Origin: Phellopilus nigrolimitatus
Lineage: Eukaryota > Basidiomycota > Agaricomycetes > Hymenochaetales > Hymenochaetaceae
Direction: 5' to 3'
DNA length: 64,000 nt
Assembly (NCBI GenBank): GCA_021029095.1
Contig: JAJOHG010000044.1
Coordinates: forward strand, 62,001 to 126,000
The notes beneath the pieces are model-generated. The model saw nothing but the letters and a program-made list of their open reading frames with translations, had not been told where the DNA came from and searched no databases. Shown piece after piece: positions 35,321 through 47,500 of this stretch; the stretch's first letter is position 1, and each line of letters starts with the position of its first letter. Made by a program: the position numbers and the translations under genes.

Positions 35321-37745
35321 TTATTGTTATATCGTAGGTGATGCATAATCGTACCTATCAAAAGGACACCCCATTGGCTCTCCAAAGTTAAGGCTTGAAA
35401 CATTGAAATGTGCGATTTTCTTTACTTATTATAATCCCACCTGTTAGGATCTGCGATTTATCGAAGTCTTCTAAAAATATTGATAAGAACACTCCGTGCG
35501 ACTCTTGCGAAACCTTTGCGAAACAGGAGGTTTCTCATACACTCTTGTATTAATGAAAGGCGTGCTTCGTCGGCTGAGAAGGAACGGAGCTACAAGTTCG
35601 CAAGGACCGGTCTGGAGGCTCGTCCTTCATGAGCGGTAATTCACGGCAGCGATCCGTTTAGCGGATTGGTATGATTCCATTTCCCCGAAATTAAAGACTG
35701 TATAGAAATGTGGAGCACGCCATGAATGTGGTGAACGGAGGACCGAGAGGAAAGAGAAAGGATGGTAGATCGTCGGAGGCACTAGAAGAAACGAGAGAAA
35801 TTGGCAGCGTATCCAACCCATGATTCGAAATGCCCCTACAATGAGTGTTGAGTGGAGTGCACTAGTCAAAATCAGATAACAAATCTATAGAAGAGCGGTC
35901 AAGAGATCTGTCGGAAGTCGCATGCGAAATGCCGGCTTTCTCGACCTGAAAAGTATCAGCTCGAGAAAGAACAGTGTCGGGACGTGCACCCTTGAAGCGG
36001 CAGAAATAGCCACAGCAGACTGCTATAGTGCTGAAACTCCAGGATAGTGAGTCAGACGTGACTCATCGCTCCCTCTGTGCTTCCGTACACTAAGGCTCCG
36101 AAGAACTGGTGGAGGAAAGTCAAACGGAGGAATGAGACTACCGAGCTTTAAAAAAATACTATTCGCGTAGATCTTGAGGGTCTCTGACGCTCAGGCATAC
36201 TCATCAATAATTTCGAGGCGACAGACACATGTTTTCACCTAGACCGTATTAGAAGAAGAAGGCTCGAGCATCGATTCCGATGCGATTTGAAGAGTCATCT
36301 CGGACACAGAAGTCAAGGCACCCTTTGAGCCTAACGTACGGGCTATTGTTGCGGGCACACCCGGTTTCTGTCCATCTGAGCCGCGAGGATTTAGTCGTGC
36401 CGCGAATCGAAGGCCCCAAGCTAGTCAATCAACAGAAGACTTGAGTATGAGCTTCGCTGGAATCCACTGGAGTGAAGCGAGAACATTCATCTAGCCATGG
36501 CCAATGCCGTTCGATATCGATGGTCAATAGTCTAGTATTGGTTCCAGGACTCCAAGATGCGGTGATAAATAGGATTTCAAATTAATTATCAGAGTGGCGC
36601 GTGGGCAGATTTGAGACATTCGAAGAGGGTGTCTTTGCCCTCAAGGTGTGAGAGAATGTTGAGCAGGTGGAGAGAAAAAGTAAGTGCAATAAGGCCTGAG
36701 AGGAAGAAATCGAGGACACGCAAAGAGACTGCACATTTCACAGTTTAGCATATTAAAAATGTAGGATAAAAGGCAGATGGTAAAACACGTGCAATATCAT
36801 CATGGATTTGTTGTGTACACAGTGTAGAGACTTTGGTCTGTGGTCTTTTCGGTTCCGCACGTGCACGCCACGGTAGCTACCGTTTTGGCAACAAGTTGAA
36901 CAACGCGTCCCAAACTTTGGGACGCGTTGTTGACTCATGCTGACAGACGTCATGAGGCACGTGATCTGCTTGAAACACCAGCTGCCGTTGACCTAAACGT
37001 AGTATTCATCAGCCAAGATTATCAAGCAGCTATGCTCTTCTTACTCCTGCACTTACACAGCCCAGCAACATACTCTAGACGCGATAAAATCCTAACTAAA
37101 GCAAAGATTGAGAGACCAGATTCTCCATTGGCAGTCTGCTTGGTTTTTGAGTGATATGAAAGGTACAGAATAAGCCACTAGTAGTCTGCTACTAATGCTT
37201 TTTTTCAAAAATTTATAAGAAAACTCGGTTAGACTTCAGCGTAGATTCCAAAGCCTAAAAAATCTTTCGTAGTCATTCATGAAGTTAGATAGCATCTTGA
37301 GTAGATTGTTAACTTTTACGGCCAGTGCAAATGGCCAATGTGCCTCATCCTTGGAGTCTGATTGGAGAAGAACACGACTACAAGCTGATGAATCCCAGGG
37401 GCGTGGAAGTGCGAACGATTGGCTGTTGAAACTCTGAGAAATGATAGCTCCAAACACTTTTTAGCTCTGTAGTGTCCCAGAAGTGCAACCCATTCCAGCT
37501 CACGTATCTCATGGATGTCAGAGATCACGAGCGTTCACGAGCAATGATATGTCATTGTCAGATACATGTAGTTGGGTAACACCGACTTGGACCGACGCAA
37601 CAATCGCCCTATGGAGACCGGATCCCACGGCGCGGAAAGAGCCGAAGCCCGATGTCGTCGATGTGACGAAGCGTCTCCGACGTTACCTACTTCCCATCGC
37701 TCTGCTGCTTTCTTCACCTTTGACCACTACCACCACCATCTCACA
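35321..37745. other. 2.4-kb gap upstream of transaldolase
   Basis: No exon chain recognised on either strand. It contains a 33-bp palindrome at 36899-36931. The last 100 bp before the transaldolase ATG are pyrimidine-rich (CCTTTGACCACTACCACCAC), typical of highly expressed fungal genes. Confidence 0.4.
36899..36931. repeat. 33-bp near-perfect palindrome containing two ACGCGT boxes
   Basis: AACAACGCGTCCCAAA and TTTGGGACGCGTTGTT are exact 16-nt inverted arms separated by a single C. Each arm has one ACGCGT, the core of the MluI cell-cycle box. It could be an operator for a dimeric factor, a cruciform/hairpin, or a fold-back remnant of a transposon. Confidence 0.75.
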
Positions 37746-39069
37746 ATGACTACCTCACTCGACAACCTCAAACAGACCGGCACTGTTGTCGTCTCCGATT
37801 CTGGCGACTTCGAGTGTAAGTGCAATAGCATACCGTAGCATATACCCAGCGTTGCAACCCCGAGCCCATCCCCAAGGAGTTGCTCGAATTCTAGACAAAA
37901 TGCTGACTTACTTCGCTTTCCTCAGCGATCGATGTCTACAAGCCGCAAGTGCGTATTCTCTGTTTTATTTCGACGAAATCTAAGGTCTGAGACGGCCTGT
38001 GATAACAGGATGCCACGACCAATCCGTCTCTCATCCTTGCGGCCGCTGGCAAGGACGGTTACTCTCGTCTGATCGATGTTGCCGTGAAGCACGGCAAGTC
38101 AAAGGGCGGCAGTCTCGACCAGCAGGTTGAGGCGTCGATGGACCGATTGGTACGTGCCACCGTTCCATTTGTGATGCCAAGTTGTTGACTGTATGCGCAG
38201 CTCGTTGAGTTCGGAAAGGAAATCCTTGCTATTATTCCTGGCCGCGTCTCTACTGAGGTCGACGCCCGCCTTTCCTTCGACAAAGAGGCCACCAAGGCGA
38301 AGGTGCGTTTCTTTGGTGCTCGCGGCACTAAGGTGTATACTTTTCGATACGGCCTACTAACTCCGCGTCATAGGCGAAGGAGCTCATCGCTCTCTACGAG
38401 TCCGTAGGCATCAAGAAGGAACGCATTCTGATCAAGATTGCGTCGACATGGGAGGGCATCCAGGCTGCGCGCGAACTCGAGAAGAACGATGGCATACACT
38501 GCAACCTTACGCTCCTCTTCGGCTTCGGACAGGCTGTGGCATGTGCCGAGGCAGGCGTCACGCTCATCTCGCCTTTCGTCGGTCGCATTCTTGATTGGTA
38601 TAAGAAGAGCACAGGCAAGTCGTATGAGGGCGACGAGGACCCCGGTGTCCAGTCCGTGAAGCGCATCTTCAACTACTACAAGCAACACGGCTACAAAACC
38701 ATTGTCATGGGAGCCTCCTTCCGCAACGTGCGTCCTGTTCAACAAACTTGAGTCGCATTGAATGCTGACGAGTCTTGGCAGGTCGGCGAGATCAAGTCGC
38801 TCGCGGGCGTTGACTTCCTTACGATCGCGCCCGCGCTGCTAGAGGAGCTCAAGAACTCGTCAGATCCCGTGCCGAAGAAGCTTGACGCACAGCTTGCCGT
38901 GAAGGCGGAGCCGATCGCGAAGGTTTCCTTCATCGACAACGAGCCCGAGTTCCGTTGGGCGCTCCTCCAGGAACAGATGGCGTTCGACAAGTTGCACGAG
39001 GGCATTAAGAAGTTTGCCGAGGATGGTGTGAAGTTGAAGGACCTCCTTCGCGCCAAGCTCTCTGCTTGA
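37746..39069 (+). CDS. TAL1: Transaldolase
   Basis: Six exons (37746-37815, 37926-37948, 38009-38149, 38201-38302, 38374-38727, 38782-39069) give 325 residues, the normal length. The protein reads [20 protein letters not shown], then [17 protein letters not shown] with the catalytic Asp, [16 protein letters not shown] ([16 protein letters not shown]) with the Schiff-base Lys, and [33 protein letters not shown] and [15 protein letters not shown]. It moves a dihydroxyacetone unit between sugar phosphates in the non-oxidative pentose phosphate pathway in the cytosol. All splice sites are canonical and every conserved block is intact. Confidence 0.95.
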
Positions 39070-39479
39070 AGTTCGTCGCGTTAGAGGCACAACTGACCTG
39101 ACGTCCTAATCAAATGCTGTAGGATTACTTAGAAAAATCTTGTACCGTTCTGGATTCGGATGCCATGCTAGTCCCAAAGAAATTTAATATGCTTGTATTC
39201 TTACGCTTTCATCGAACGACATATGAGGAAGGGTTACTATGTAATTCAGCCTTCATTTCTCAAACTTATAGCTACTACTGAGTACTGATTGTATTGTTTG
39301 ACACCATGGGCATGGGGATTTCAGCTCTCGGAATTTCAGCGTAAGAAGAGTTTTGGGGCTTTCTTGAAAGATATCGGTAAAGATTACCGATATCGAGAAC
39401 GACATACATGTTTATGGATTTATTTTAATAAAGGCGTAAGTGGTTGCGTAGTAGATCGACCTGATTTCTAGCCATTTAC

Positions 39480-40850
39480 AGTCCCTTTCTTTGGCCTTGA
39501 TACCAGATGATTTAGGTCCCAGCAATGTTACTCAGGTCGTGGAAACTATGGGCAAACTAGGAGCACTGGAGTCGTGTCTTTCCGCGCTGTCGCGTGTCGT
39601 GAGTGAAGACCTTCCTTACGTGCAGTCGGAGCTACTTCCCATCGTTTACAATCACGGCTTATCGTCTCTGCCCGTTGACGTGCTTGCGCAGATCTTCGAA
39701 ATGACGGATGCCGAATGGGAACCAGGTAATTCGTACTAGGATTCGTACTATGCTTCGGGGGCATTGGCGATATCGCACGTCAACCGGCGCTTTCGCAACG
39801 CTGCTCTGCCCAAGTTGTGGGCAGAATTAAATATTCACAATAATCCCCAGCTTTTCCTCAGACGCACCAAACTTCATGATATTTTCCCTTGACCTCAACT
39901 TCGACATCGGAAACGGAGTCGAGGACACGCTGGCGGAAAATCTTATGTACGAAGCAGGGCTTCATTCGGATCGCTGGAGATCGCTGAAGCTGTGTGGAAG
40001 CTCGGATTATAATAATCAACCTCGGGAAGTAATGAAGTTCCTGCTCGAAGGATTTCCAGGGAAAACGCTCCCTGCTCTCGAGACGCTCTGTACCAACTGC
40101 CGCTGGAATGTTCTTACGGACACGCAAGGCAGTGTGCTAGAGGCAGACCAAGACTTTTCAGCGGATGGGACATGCCTGTACTTCGCACTTTTGAGGCGAC
40201 TAATTTTATCCGTCATCGAGTGCGGCGTCTCTCACTCGATTCAAGCTGACCCTTGACGGTCCTCGCTCGGGGGATGGCGATGTTGCATGGGATTTGCGTA
40301 CAGTGACGGACCTACTGCGCTCGTTAAACTCCCTCAAAGAACCATCATTTGACCTGACCAGAGTTCGATATGTCGCAGATGCGGATTTTCATTTAGGAGG
40401 CTCTTCGAGTTATTCTCTGCCCCCATTGTAACGGAGATGTCCATTCACATCCATGTAGAATCTCTCGACTTCCTGCCTCCAATTCTACGGGTATTCTTTG
40501 ACAAGTTCCAATCAGGCCAAGCTTCGTACTTTCCCTTTCTCGAGTCACGCCATCTCAGTGCCCGCCACTCGCAAATGGACAACTCCTTTAGATGACATAT
40601 TCAGCACTTATAATCTCAAGCTCCAACACCTAACACTTCAATCAACCCAAGTCTTTGCATGTCCTGAATCATAGATCTTATCTACGCTCTTTGCGCTCTC
40701 TACGCATCGAGCGCTGCGATAAATTCACTTCCGCCTTTACAGGCACTATCCCGGGAACGATGCGCGCATGTAAATTGTTGGAGAGTTTTAGAAGGACTAT
40801 GATGATTGGAGTACGTGAGATCGATTGCTCATTTTCTTAACATAATCTCA
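39480..40850 (+). pseudogene. F-box-like pseudogene
   Basis: An F-box core (SSLPVDVLAQIFEMTDAEWE) is followed, in the same frame but after an in-frame TAG at about 39737, by the expected ALAISHVNRRFRNAALPKLW and LNIHNNPQLF. The stop lies inside a short direct duplication (ATTCGTACTA twice, 39727-39748). The frame then shifts near 39880 into DTLAENLMYEAGLHSDRWRS, and again near 40230 and 40400 (RRLFELFSAPIVTEMSIHIH, VESLDFLPPI). Upstream exons are unclear: 39480 follows a TTTACAG acceptor-like site. The order of segments is that of Agaricomycete F-box-like proteins. Several lesions make this a true pseudogene rather than a sequencing slip. Confidence 0.7.
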
Positions 40851-41144
40851 TCGACGAACAGGAGACTTTATAGGGCAGTGGTGATTAGCTTTGTATCTGG
40901 CCAGTGTCTGCACTTTTCTGCGTCTGGAATGAAATTGGAAGAGATGTAACTGCATGTAACTTTCGAGTGACCGGAAGTTTGAATCATATTATTTCCTCCA
41001 TTTTTATCACAGTATTTCACTACTTCACTGTTCACTTGTTTAATTATTTATATACTAGCTCTTACTCCGAGGACTCGATCGAATAGCCGGATCTCAGATA
41101 TGCGGCAAATTTCGGACTACGAGAAACCACCCCTTCTCCGCTGC

Positions 41145-43530
41145 TCAATGGGCAAACCGGAAATCCAGTCTCCTATTTCCCACATCCGTCGTCGTCTCCA
41201 GATAATTCGCCTGCTCATCAGGGGACATCGCATTCCACACCCGCTCCCGCCGCTTGTTTCTCCACACGTAGTACGCCTTCGTGCCGGGGTACAGCACGAG
41301 CAAGTTCACCGCGCTAATGGCAATGAGCACCCTGTTACCCGCGTCGGTAGCGGGGCGCGTCGTCCGCGCGATAGATATTAGATGCGACGACCGAGGATGC
41401 CTGAACGAACATGTTGTAGAGCGACGCATTGACTGTGCGAGATGCGACAGCGCCCGAGTTGCGAGAGCACCAGCCGACCTGGATAGGATGCGTGTATGGG
41501 TAGGATAAGAGCGCCGTCGCCAGGCCCTGTTGAAATGTGCAAAACCCAAGGGCTTAATGTTAGAATATCAGACATATTACATAAGATTTGAGACGCACGT
41601 AGTACACCCACTGGTTCGGATTCTCAGGGAGACAGTAGATGGCGACGAGAAAAGGTAGCGCCCACAGGTCCTCGAGCATCGAGACCACAGCGCGGTCGTT
41701 GACGGCCTCGGACAGCAGTGTCACGAAGAACATACTGAAGAAGCCGAGCACCGTCGAGGGGATCGTCAGTAGGTTCGTAGTGAATGTGCCGAAGCTGGGG
41801 AGAAATAGAATAAAATAAGATAAGGAGCTTGATATTGGACTCTAAAGTGCGCACCCGAGATTCTTAAGTGAAAGTGTAAGGTACGTTCCCGGAGGGGATA
41901 TGGGAATGCCGAATGTCAGTCCGCTATTGACCGGGGTAAAACATTAGTCTTTACAAACGAGAAGAGGAAGAAATGGTATTCACAGGATGTACAGAGGCCA
42001 TAGGTCGTAATCGCATGCAGCAGTCCAGAGACGCTTTATCGTGAGCCCCTCGCGGTTATGCATGTCTCCCTTTGTCGGGTCATCGCGTAGTACGCGTGTC
42101 ACAATAATTGTCTCCTCGCGCTCACTGAACCAGCCATTCGGGCGGAACCATGAACGTGTCTGCGTGGGCGACGGCGGCATCATGAAGAATGTCGCGATTC
42201 CGATGACCAGCGTGAGGAGGCCTCTAGACGTGCAGATAGATGTCAGTGTGTCTATTGTCTTCATTTTACGACAAAGAGGACGTCAAAACGCACTCGATGA
42301 GGAAGAGCCAGCGCCATCCCGCCTTTCCAAGATGACCTCGCAAGTGCAGCGCGCCGAACGCGATGAAGCTCGCGACAATGCTACATACATTCGACGACAT
42401 CCAGAATAACGCGAGCCGGATGGGCAGCTCCGTCTTCGTGTAGAAATCTGTAATAGCATATTAATATTAGCCTTCCACAGTACGTTATAAAGCGGAACGG
42501 ATTCCTCTGGCGAAGGAGTTTTTTAAGAGACGCACAGGAAAGATAGAGAATGAGGTCTGGAATGAAACCACCCTGTATGATCCCAAGAAGCGCGCGGCAC
42601 GCGAGGAAGCTCGATCTGCCCGTCAGCCAGAACTGGCTGAACGTGACGATTGCTGAAGGAGATTGCACACAAGGAAACGTGAACACAGTCCTCTCTCGAA
42701 GCGAATAAATTGCAAATATTACGCACACCACAGGCACATTTGCATCGGGATCCAGCGATCCGGACCCAACTGATAGACGAAGGATAAATTAAATGAATTC
42801 ATATTGAATTGAAAAGTAAGGCACTTACCCTCTTCGACACGAGTTGCGATGGCAGCTCCGCAGCGAGGAACGCGGTTCTAAACACCGTGTTTCCTAGATT
42901 GAAGTCGTTTGTCGTCATCCCGAGGTCTCCCAGGAAGTTGTCTGTGTTAGCCTGCGACAGGTTCCCGCGGTCTATGTTAAGCTATGCGCTTTTCTATTAA
43001 ACCTAATTTTTCTTTGATTACCATAAAGAAGAAACACAACGAACTGCAGAAAAGCTGATCGCAGCCCATAGCATGATCCTCCAGTCAATCTTGCGCACGA
43101 TAGCCTACAATAGTGGAAGGGAAGGTGATAAAGGTTAGAACCACTTCAACATACGATCAAAATGCTTACCTGCTCCTCGCGGTACGTCCAACGTGCATCC
43201 GGACTGAAGCGGTGAAGGTTCTCGTACTTCTCCGTTGGCCAGTAATGCTTCGAGAGCTTAGGATCATCATAGACGCTGCGGCGCGTTGCGATCGCGTTGA
43301 GGTCGTCCGGCTGAAGCCGCCCACGGTGAAACAGCAGGTCGGTAAATCGCGCTTTCTCGTCAAGCGGCGGCGCGAGATCATCTGTTGAGATGGACTCCTT
43401 GCTTGAGGACTTGCTTGGAGATATAATGACATCCTTGTAGATCGACGAGACGCTGGAAAATGAGGCTTAGGCGCTCGGTAGTAGAGTCGTCGGGAGGATT
43501 TTTCCTTTGGACAGTGTCCGACATCTTCAT
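41145..43530 (-). pseudogene. MFS transporter, anion:cation symporter type (MFS2, two +1 frameshifts)
   Basis: Ten exons on the minus strand: 43530-43170, 43104-43045, 42981-42829, 42769-42727, 42652-42536, 42447-42294, 42223-41984, 41923-41855, 41794-41599, 41526-41145. Exons 2-7 have exactly the lengths of MFS1 exons 2-7 (60, 153, 43, 117, 154, 240). Exons 8 and 9 together equal MFS1 exon 8 (265), because MFS2 has an extra intron at NLG-FGTF. Exon 1 has one surplus base near 43462, and exon 10 has one surplus base near 41337 (GGGTAACAGG), just before the conserved [14 protein letters not shown]. All family motifs are present ([48 protein letters not shown]). Without the two insertions the product would be a normal 12-helix transporter of 590 residues. 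Confidence 0.82.
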
Positions 43531-44544
43531 GCGCGACTGGAGCCTTAGCGATCTAAAAAAGGCTCAAGCAAAAGCTAGGATTTAAGTATCCCTGCGTTGT
43601 CCACTTGTTCCTAGAACGCCATAACCTGCAATGATCGCAAGATAGAAGAGAGGTGCCTGATAGCGTACAGTTGTCGCGCAGAGATTACAGCACCAGTATA
43701 GCACTGTAGCCAGAGAAAAGGACATGTGGCTCTGCATGTTCGTGATCCACATGCTGAAGAAAAAAGCACGTCGTCTGGGAACGAAATGGCGCGACTCGGC
43801 AAGGGGTGTGAGAGCCCAGAAAGTCCTTATCAAGAATAAATACGATTCAAACACAAGCCAGTCAAACGACGCAATCCTCTCCGGCATGGCATAAGAATCC
43901 AGTATCACAAAGGACTTGCGGGTTGCGGAACTGCGTGAACGTTTGAGCCTGAGGCACGTGATCTTGGTTTCCCGCAGTCGACCCTCTCGCACGATTTACG
44001 CAAGCAACTTCATCGTAATTCCAATCGCCATTGGTGGTTTGGAATCACATTTATAGACAAGATTTCCATGGCAAGTCTTAATCTTTGATATGTCCCATCC
44101 TTTGTGAAAGCCCATTGCGATAAGATGTGTGCGACTGCGTGTTGGAATAATGGATATGAATGGCGAGTGATGTGCGACTCTGTGGAGAAATATACGCATA
44201 TGTAACATGAAAAGATGGTCGTGTGCGTTATTGAAAAAGGAGAAAGGAGGGGGAAAGAGAAGAGGACAGGACGAAGTACTTACTTTTTTAGAGCGGAGAA
44301 GCGACGTATTCGGATGACTATGTTCGGATGAGGCATAGCGCTATCTGCGGCAATATAAGAGTCGTAAGTTTCATATCTCGTCCTTGCTGAGGAGAATGAC
44401 TATGCGAATAGCAAGGAAAGTAGCGTTCAGAAGGAGCCCATTGACTATGTTATGTGACGTGACACTCTTTTACTTAGATGTGACAGATGATCGACCGAGA
44501 TTAGCAGGCAAGTGCTGCCAGCTAAAAGTTAGTGACTCGAGCGC
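43531..44544. other. Divergent promoter region of MFS2 (-) and GlyRS (+)
   Basis: A 136-codon open frame on the minus strand (43992-43582) encodes hydrophobic segments but has no recognisable family, and I do not call it a gene. Nothing else is seen. Confidence 0.35.
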
Positions 44545-47500
44545 ATGCTGCGTCGCACTCCTCCTCTTGCTTTCGCTCCCCTTCGACGCTCTGCCAGCCG
44601 GCCAATATTTGCAGTTGTCTGGCATCGAATACAATATTTTCTCCGAGGAAAACAGTGGGATATGGCGGCGACATCTGTCAACAAAACTGCCCATACATTC
44701 GACAAAACGCGTCTTGACGCGCTCCTCAATAGGCGCTTCTTCTTTGCACCCGCTTTCGAGATATACGGCGGTGTGTGGCCTCAGAATAGCTGAAAAAGAG
44801 ATATAAGGCACTCAAACACACCAAGGTGTCGCCGGCCTGTACGACTACGGTCCGCCAGGCTCGGCCCTGCAAGCAAACATCATCGCGGAATGGCGCCGCC
44901 ATTTCATTGTCGAGGAGCACATGCTTGAGCTCGACACGACGATCATGACACCTGCTCCTGTCTTCGAGACAGTCCGGACACGTAGCACGCTTTGCGGACT
45001 GGATGGTCAAGGATACGAAGACCGGCGATGTCCTTCGAGCGGATCATCTTGTCAAGGGCGTTCTCGAGGCGCGACTCGCAGGGGACAAGGAGGCGCGCGG
45101 CGTGAGTGCTGTTCCTTGTAAAGGAGGACGATAAAAAGAGGAAGAAGAAGGTGAAGACGACGGCGGTGAAGCTCGAGGACGAAGCCGTGGGGGAATATGA
45201 AAGCATTCTTGCACAGGTGAGCAGTCTAGACTGTTTGTCGTTGACCCTTTTTTTCCTTGGTGGGGCGGGGAGGATTGCTGTTTCTTGTTTTATTCGTTGG
45301 TGATGCGCCAAACAGACGGCTCTTGTAGTCTCGTCTAAGAAGCCCCTTGGGAATCGAAATTTTATTTAATCTTTGGGACCGAGTAAAAAGATGGGGGAAA
45401 TTGTATACTTTCCATTTTATCATTATTATGTTCTCTCCCTCATCACTTTCATCATTACTGTATACTCGGGATTTATTCCACCAACTGGCATCAGCATCAG
45501 CGTGTGGTTACTTTCATCTTCAAAGCAGCGTTTTCCTTCCCCGGAAAATGAAAGAAGGCTTTATACACCGAAGAAGAAGTGAGCTGAAAATTTTTCTCCA
45601 CAGCTAGACAACTACTCGGGACCCGAGCTTGGCCAATTATGTCTCAAACACAATATCACAAATCCAGACACGGGCAACGAGGTCAGCGAACCTCAACAAT
45701 TTAATTTGATGTTTGCGAGTAGCATCGGTCCTACTGGCCAACATCCTGGGTGAGTTCTCTTCTTCTTCTTCGTCTTGAAGCATCCTACGATGCATTGCGG
45801 ACAGTTATCTGCGACCTGAGACCGCCCAGGGCCATTTTCTGAACTTCTCTCGCCTGCTGGAGTTCAACAACGGCCGCGTCCCATTCGCATCCGCGCACAT
45901 TGGCAAGTCCTTCCGTAATGAGATTTCGCCTCGTGCGGGTCTTCTACGCGTCCGCGAATTCACGATGGCCGAAATCGAACACTACGTCGACCCGGAAGAC
46001 AAGGTACACGAACGCTTCGACGAGGTTCGCGACGTTTCGCTTGCACTGCTCGACAGGCACGTCCAGTCGAGCGGTCGCACGGAAATTAAGCAAATGACCG
46101 TCGGCGCCGCGGTCGATGGCGGTGTGATTGCGAACCAGACGCTCGGTTACTTCCTCGCACGCGTGCAGCTGTTCCTTCTTAAAATTGGCATCGACCCGAA
46201 GCGCCTGCGCTTCCGTCAGCACATGGCAAATGAGATGGCGCACTATGCCACCGATTGTTGGGACGCGGAAATCCAAAACGCGTCGGGCTGGACGGAGTGC
46301 GTTGGTTGTGCGGATCGCGCGGCGTATGACCTCTCTGTGCACTCAGCAAAGACCGGCCATCAGCTCGTCGTGCGCCAAGCGCTCAAAGAGCCTATCGTGA
46401 CCGAAAAGCTTGTGCCAGAGTTCAACAAGAAGAATTTCGGTAAGACATTCGGTCGCGATACCGCTGCGATCCAGCAGGCAATTAACGATCTGTCCGAGGA
46501 GGGACTGGATAAGATGAAGGGCCAGCTCGCTCAGGGGTAAGTGCCTTGATGTAGCGTTCGCTCTGTTAAAGCGGCTTATTTTACTTCGGTTATCCCTTGC
46601 GGCTAGGTCGACCGTTGTATTAGCAGAAGGCAAGGAATTTACACTCACCTCGGATCACCTTGCGATTGAGCGCAAAACGTTCAAGCAATCGAGTGCGTCT
46701 GATGACTTCTGTCTTCGCGACATCTGCTGAGATCTTTCATCAAACCGCAGTCCGCGAGTTTACCCCGAACGTCATCGAGCCGTCGTTTGGTCTGGGCCGC
46801 ATACTGTACATCCTGCTCGAGCACAGCTTCTGGAGCCGCGAACAGGACGTTGAACGTGGGGTAAATGCATTTGTCTTCTCCGCTTCTGTGGAGACTCTAA
46901 TTCCCCGGCCTCGGTGGCTCTCGCACTTGTGATTGACCTCGATATGTTCGCCCGATCTAGGTCCTCTCGCTTCCGCCTATTATAGCGCCAACTAAGGTGC
47001 TTATCGTACCCTTGAGCGCCAAAGAGGAGTTCGACCCGCTCGTACGGGAAGTCTGTAAGCAACATATTTCTCTTCTCGCTGATTTCGCCTCCGAGATTCG
47101 TATGACTGATCTGCGCCTAAATTCTGTTTCCCCGCTCCTGCGGATTCCTCGGCTTGTGATGTGTGATGTGATATGTGATGTGATGCGACGCGACGGCGGT
47201 TTGATATGGCTTGCGGTTGCCAGCATTGAAGCTACGCAAGGCCGGCGTTTACTCGCGCGTTGATGACTCCAATACTTCGATTGGGAAGCGCTACGCTCGC
47301 AACGACGAGCTCGGCACGCCGTTCGGCGTGACATTGGATTTCGCGTGTACGTGGCTGACTCTTCTATGTTTTCAAACGAGCACGCCCCTTGTTACACTTC
47401 TGACACGATGCTCCTGCTTCTTGAATCTATGTTCTTCCTGCGACATGAAACAATCACCGCTACCCCAAACATTCCCATGATGCACCCGGCCATACAGCCG

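Noticed and set aside
9039..43530. One large inverted duplication joining the lactonase and MFS pairs
   Set aside because: The order and orientation L1(-) MFS1(+) L2(+) MFS2(-) do not mirror each other, and intervening genes are not duplicated.
43582..43992. 136-codon hydrophobic open frame on -
   Set aside because: No family pattern, no splice or promoter support; hydrophobic segments arise readily in such sequence. Kept only as a remark on the intergenic region.
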